A stretch of 64,000 bases of DNA from Meconema thalassinum (Eukaryota > Arthropoda > Insecta > Orthoptera > Tettigoniidae). Within the stretch, counting starts at the first letter, position 1. Each line of letters begins with the position of its first letter. Positions 63,279-64,000 of this stretch are shown here, one piece after another. The notes beneath the pieces were generated by a model. The model did no database searches. It saw only the letters and a program-made list of their open reading frames with translations, and was not told the DNA's origin. The position numbers and the translations under genes were made by a program. The DNA is taken from contig OX336389.2 in NCBI GenBank assembly GCA_946902985.2, positions 132,033,572 to 132,097,571 of the forward strand, written 5' to 3'.

Positions 63279-64000
63279 CGCAGTTACGGAGGGATAATAG
63301 CAGCCTGATGCTCGACGGAGTCATCAACGGAGTGAGCTGGCCCATGCTGATCGACACGGGAGCGTCGAGGACCATCGTTAATCCCACCGTGATCCCGAAG
63401 TGGAGAGTGCAACACACACAAAGGAACCTTCAGTTAATAACCGCGACCGGAGAGACCGCACCGGTACATGGCGAAGCATCACTGGAGTTCGTCATTGGTC
63501 GACGGGCGGTGAATCATCCAGTGCTTGTGGCTGACGTATCAAACGAAGTGATCATCGGACTGGACTTCCTGGACCAGAACAACACCATCTTTTACCTGAG
63601 TACCAACACTCTGCACTTCGGAGTTGAGGAACTTGCTTTGCAACCAGTACACGAGGCCGTCACCGCACGACGAGTAAGGCTGAGAGAGAACGTCATCGTT
63701 CCTGCCTGAACGGAGGTCAGCGCCGCCGTAATTGTCGACGGAACTGCTGAGGGAATGGCGGCTGTCATCGAGCCAAAATATGAGGACATCCAGACAAAAG
63801 GACTGCTAGTTGCCAAGACCCTCATCAACACGACGTCTCGGCCGTACGTCCGCCTGTCCAACCTGAACGACTACGATATTACGGTTCACCGGGACACCAA
63901 CCTAGGGGTCTGCGAGCCCGTTACCTGGGTTGCCCGCATCACAGAAACGACGGACGGACACTTGCAGACGGACAACCGAAGAAGACACGCCCTGCCAGAA
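63275..64000 (+). pseudogene. Protease and start of Pol of the second Ty3-type element, interrupted, partial
   Basis: Lies in the -1 frame relative to Gag and overlaps its stop by a few bases, a usual arrangement for programmed -1 shifting. The protease motif LIDTGASRTIV (catalytic Asp in DTG) is intact and the flap-distal IIGLDFL is also visible. The frame is broken by TGA at 63,707-63,709 and then continues open in the same frame to the window end (EGMAAVIEPKYE, VRLSNLNDYDITV), the linker before reverse transcriptase. The catalytic domain lies beyond the window. Confidence 0.8.

Overview
This window looks like intergenic or intronic DNA from an insect nuclear genome. It has AT-rich background, no operons or Shine-Dalgarno organisation, and no convincing host coding exon. 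It is dense in tRNA-derived SINEs, insect-type LINE remnants, mariner-like transposase remnants, Helitrons and Ty3 (Gypsy-type) LTR retrotransposons. The mixture suggests a large-genome polyneopteran, perhaps an orthopteran, but that is inference. Nearly everything recognisable is mobile DNA.

1-15 kb: SINE fragments, a decayed mariner-like transposase (about 1.25-1.81 kb), a degenerate 147-bp-unit array (4.1-5.0 kb), a MITE (7.12 kb), a LINE C-terminal remnant (9.4 kb) and a short Tc1/mariner-type element with 138-bp terminal inverted repeats and a transposase tail (10.86-11.54 kb). 15.3-18.4 kb: a non-autonomous Helitron with two internal tandem arrays, inserted precisely into a LINE 3' fragment. 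18.5-23 kb: more SINEs and a LINE reverse-transcriptase remnant split by a SINE.

23.06-35.50 kb: the centrepiece is a complete, very young 12.4-kb Ty3-type element on the minus strand. It has 2,818-bp LTRs (four differences by eye), a 4-bp target duplication (ATAT), a tRNA-Lys-like primer binding site and a polypurine tract. Gag, protease and reverse transcriptase share one long ORF, offset by one base from an RNase H-integrase ORF. Gag starts with an unusually long coiled-coil domain built on 22- and 11-residue repeats and has no zinc knuckle.

35.5-47.9 kb: the rest of the degenerate array that the LTR element split, several full-length SINE copies with clear target-site duplications, a 102-bp inverted repeat, and a small GC-rich region near 45.2-45.45 kb that is the only plausible host regulatory DNA. 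47.9-50.1 kb and 58.6-61.05 kb: two more Helitrons of one family, in opposite orientation, each carrying the same 128-bp tandem repeat seen in the first Helitron. 50-58.6 kb: nested SINEs and older repeats. 61.05-64.0 kb: the 5' half of a second Ty3-type element (684-bp LTR, tRNA-Leu-type primer site), inserted into the end of the third Helitron and inactivated by nonsense changes. Its Gag N-terminus is also a short-period coiled coil.

Five SINE families are labelled here A to E. A: head with GCCTCCGTGGCTTAGGC, about 330 bp. B: head GACTGGCTGCGTGGCTCAG, about 226 bp, (ATT)n tail. C: head with CTGGTGTAGCGGCTAGCG, 280-400 bp. D: head GGGGGCATGGTGGCGCAG, about 195 bp. E: head GGCCGGCCCTGTGGTGTTGG, about 320 bp. 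All five carry RNA polymerase III A- and B-box-like motifs. Family assignment is by eye, from copies within this window only.
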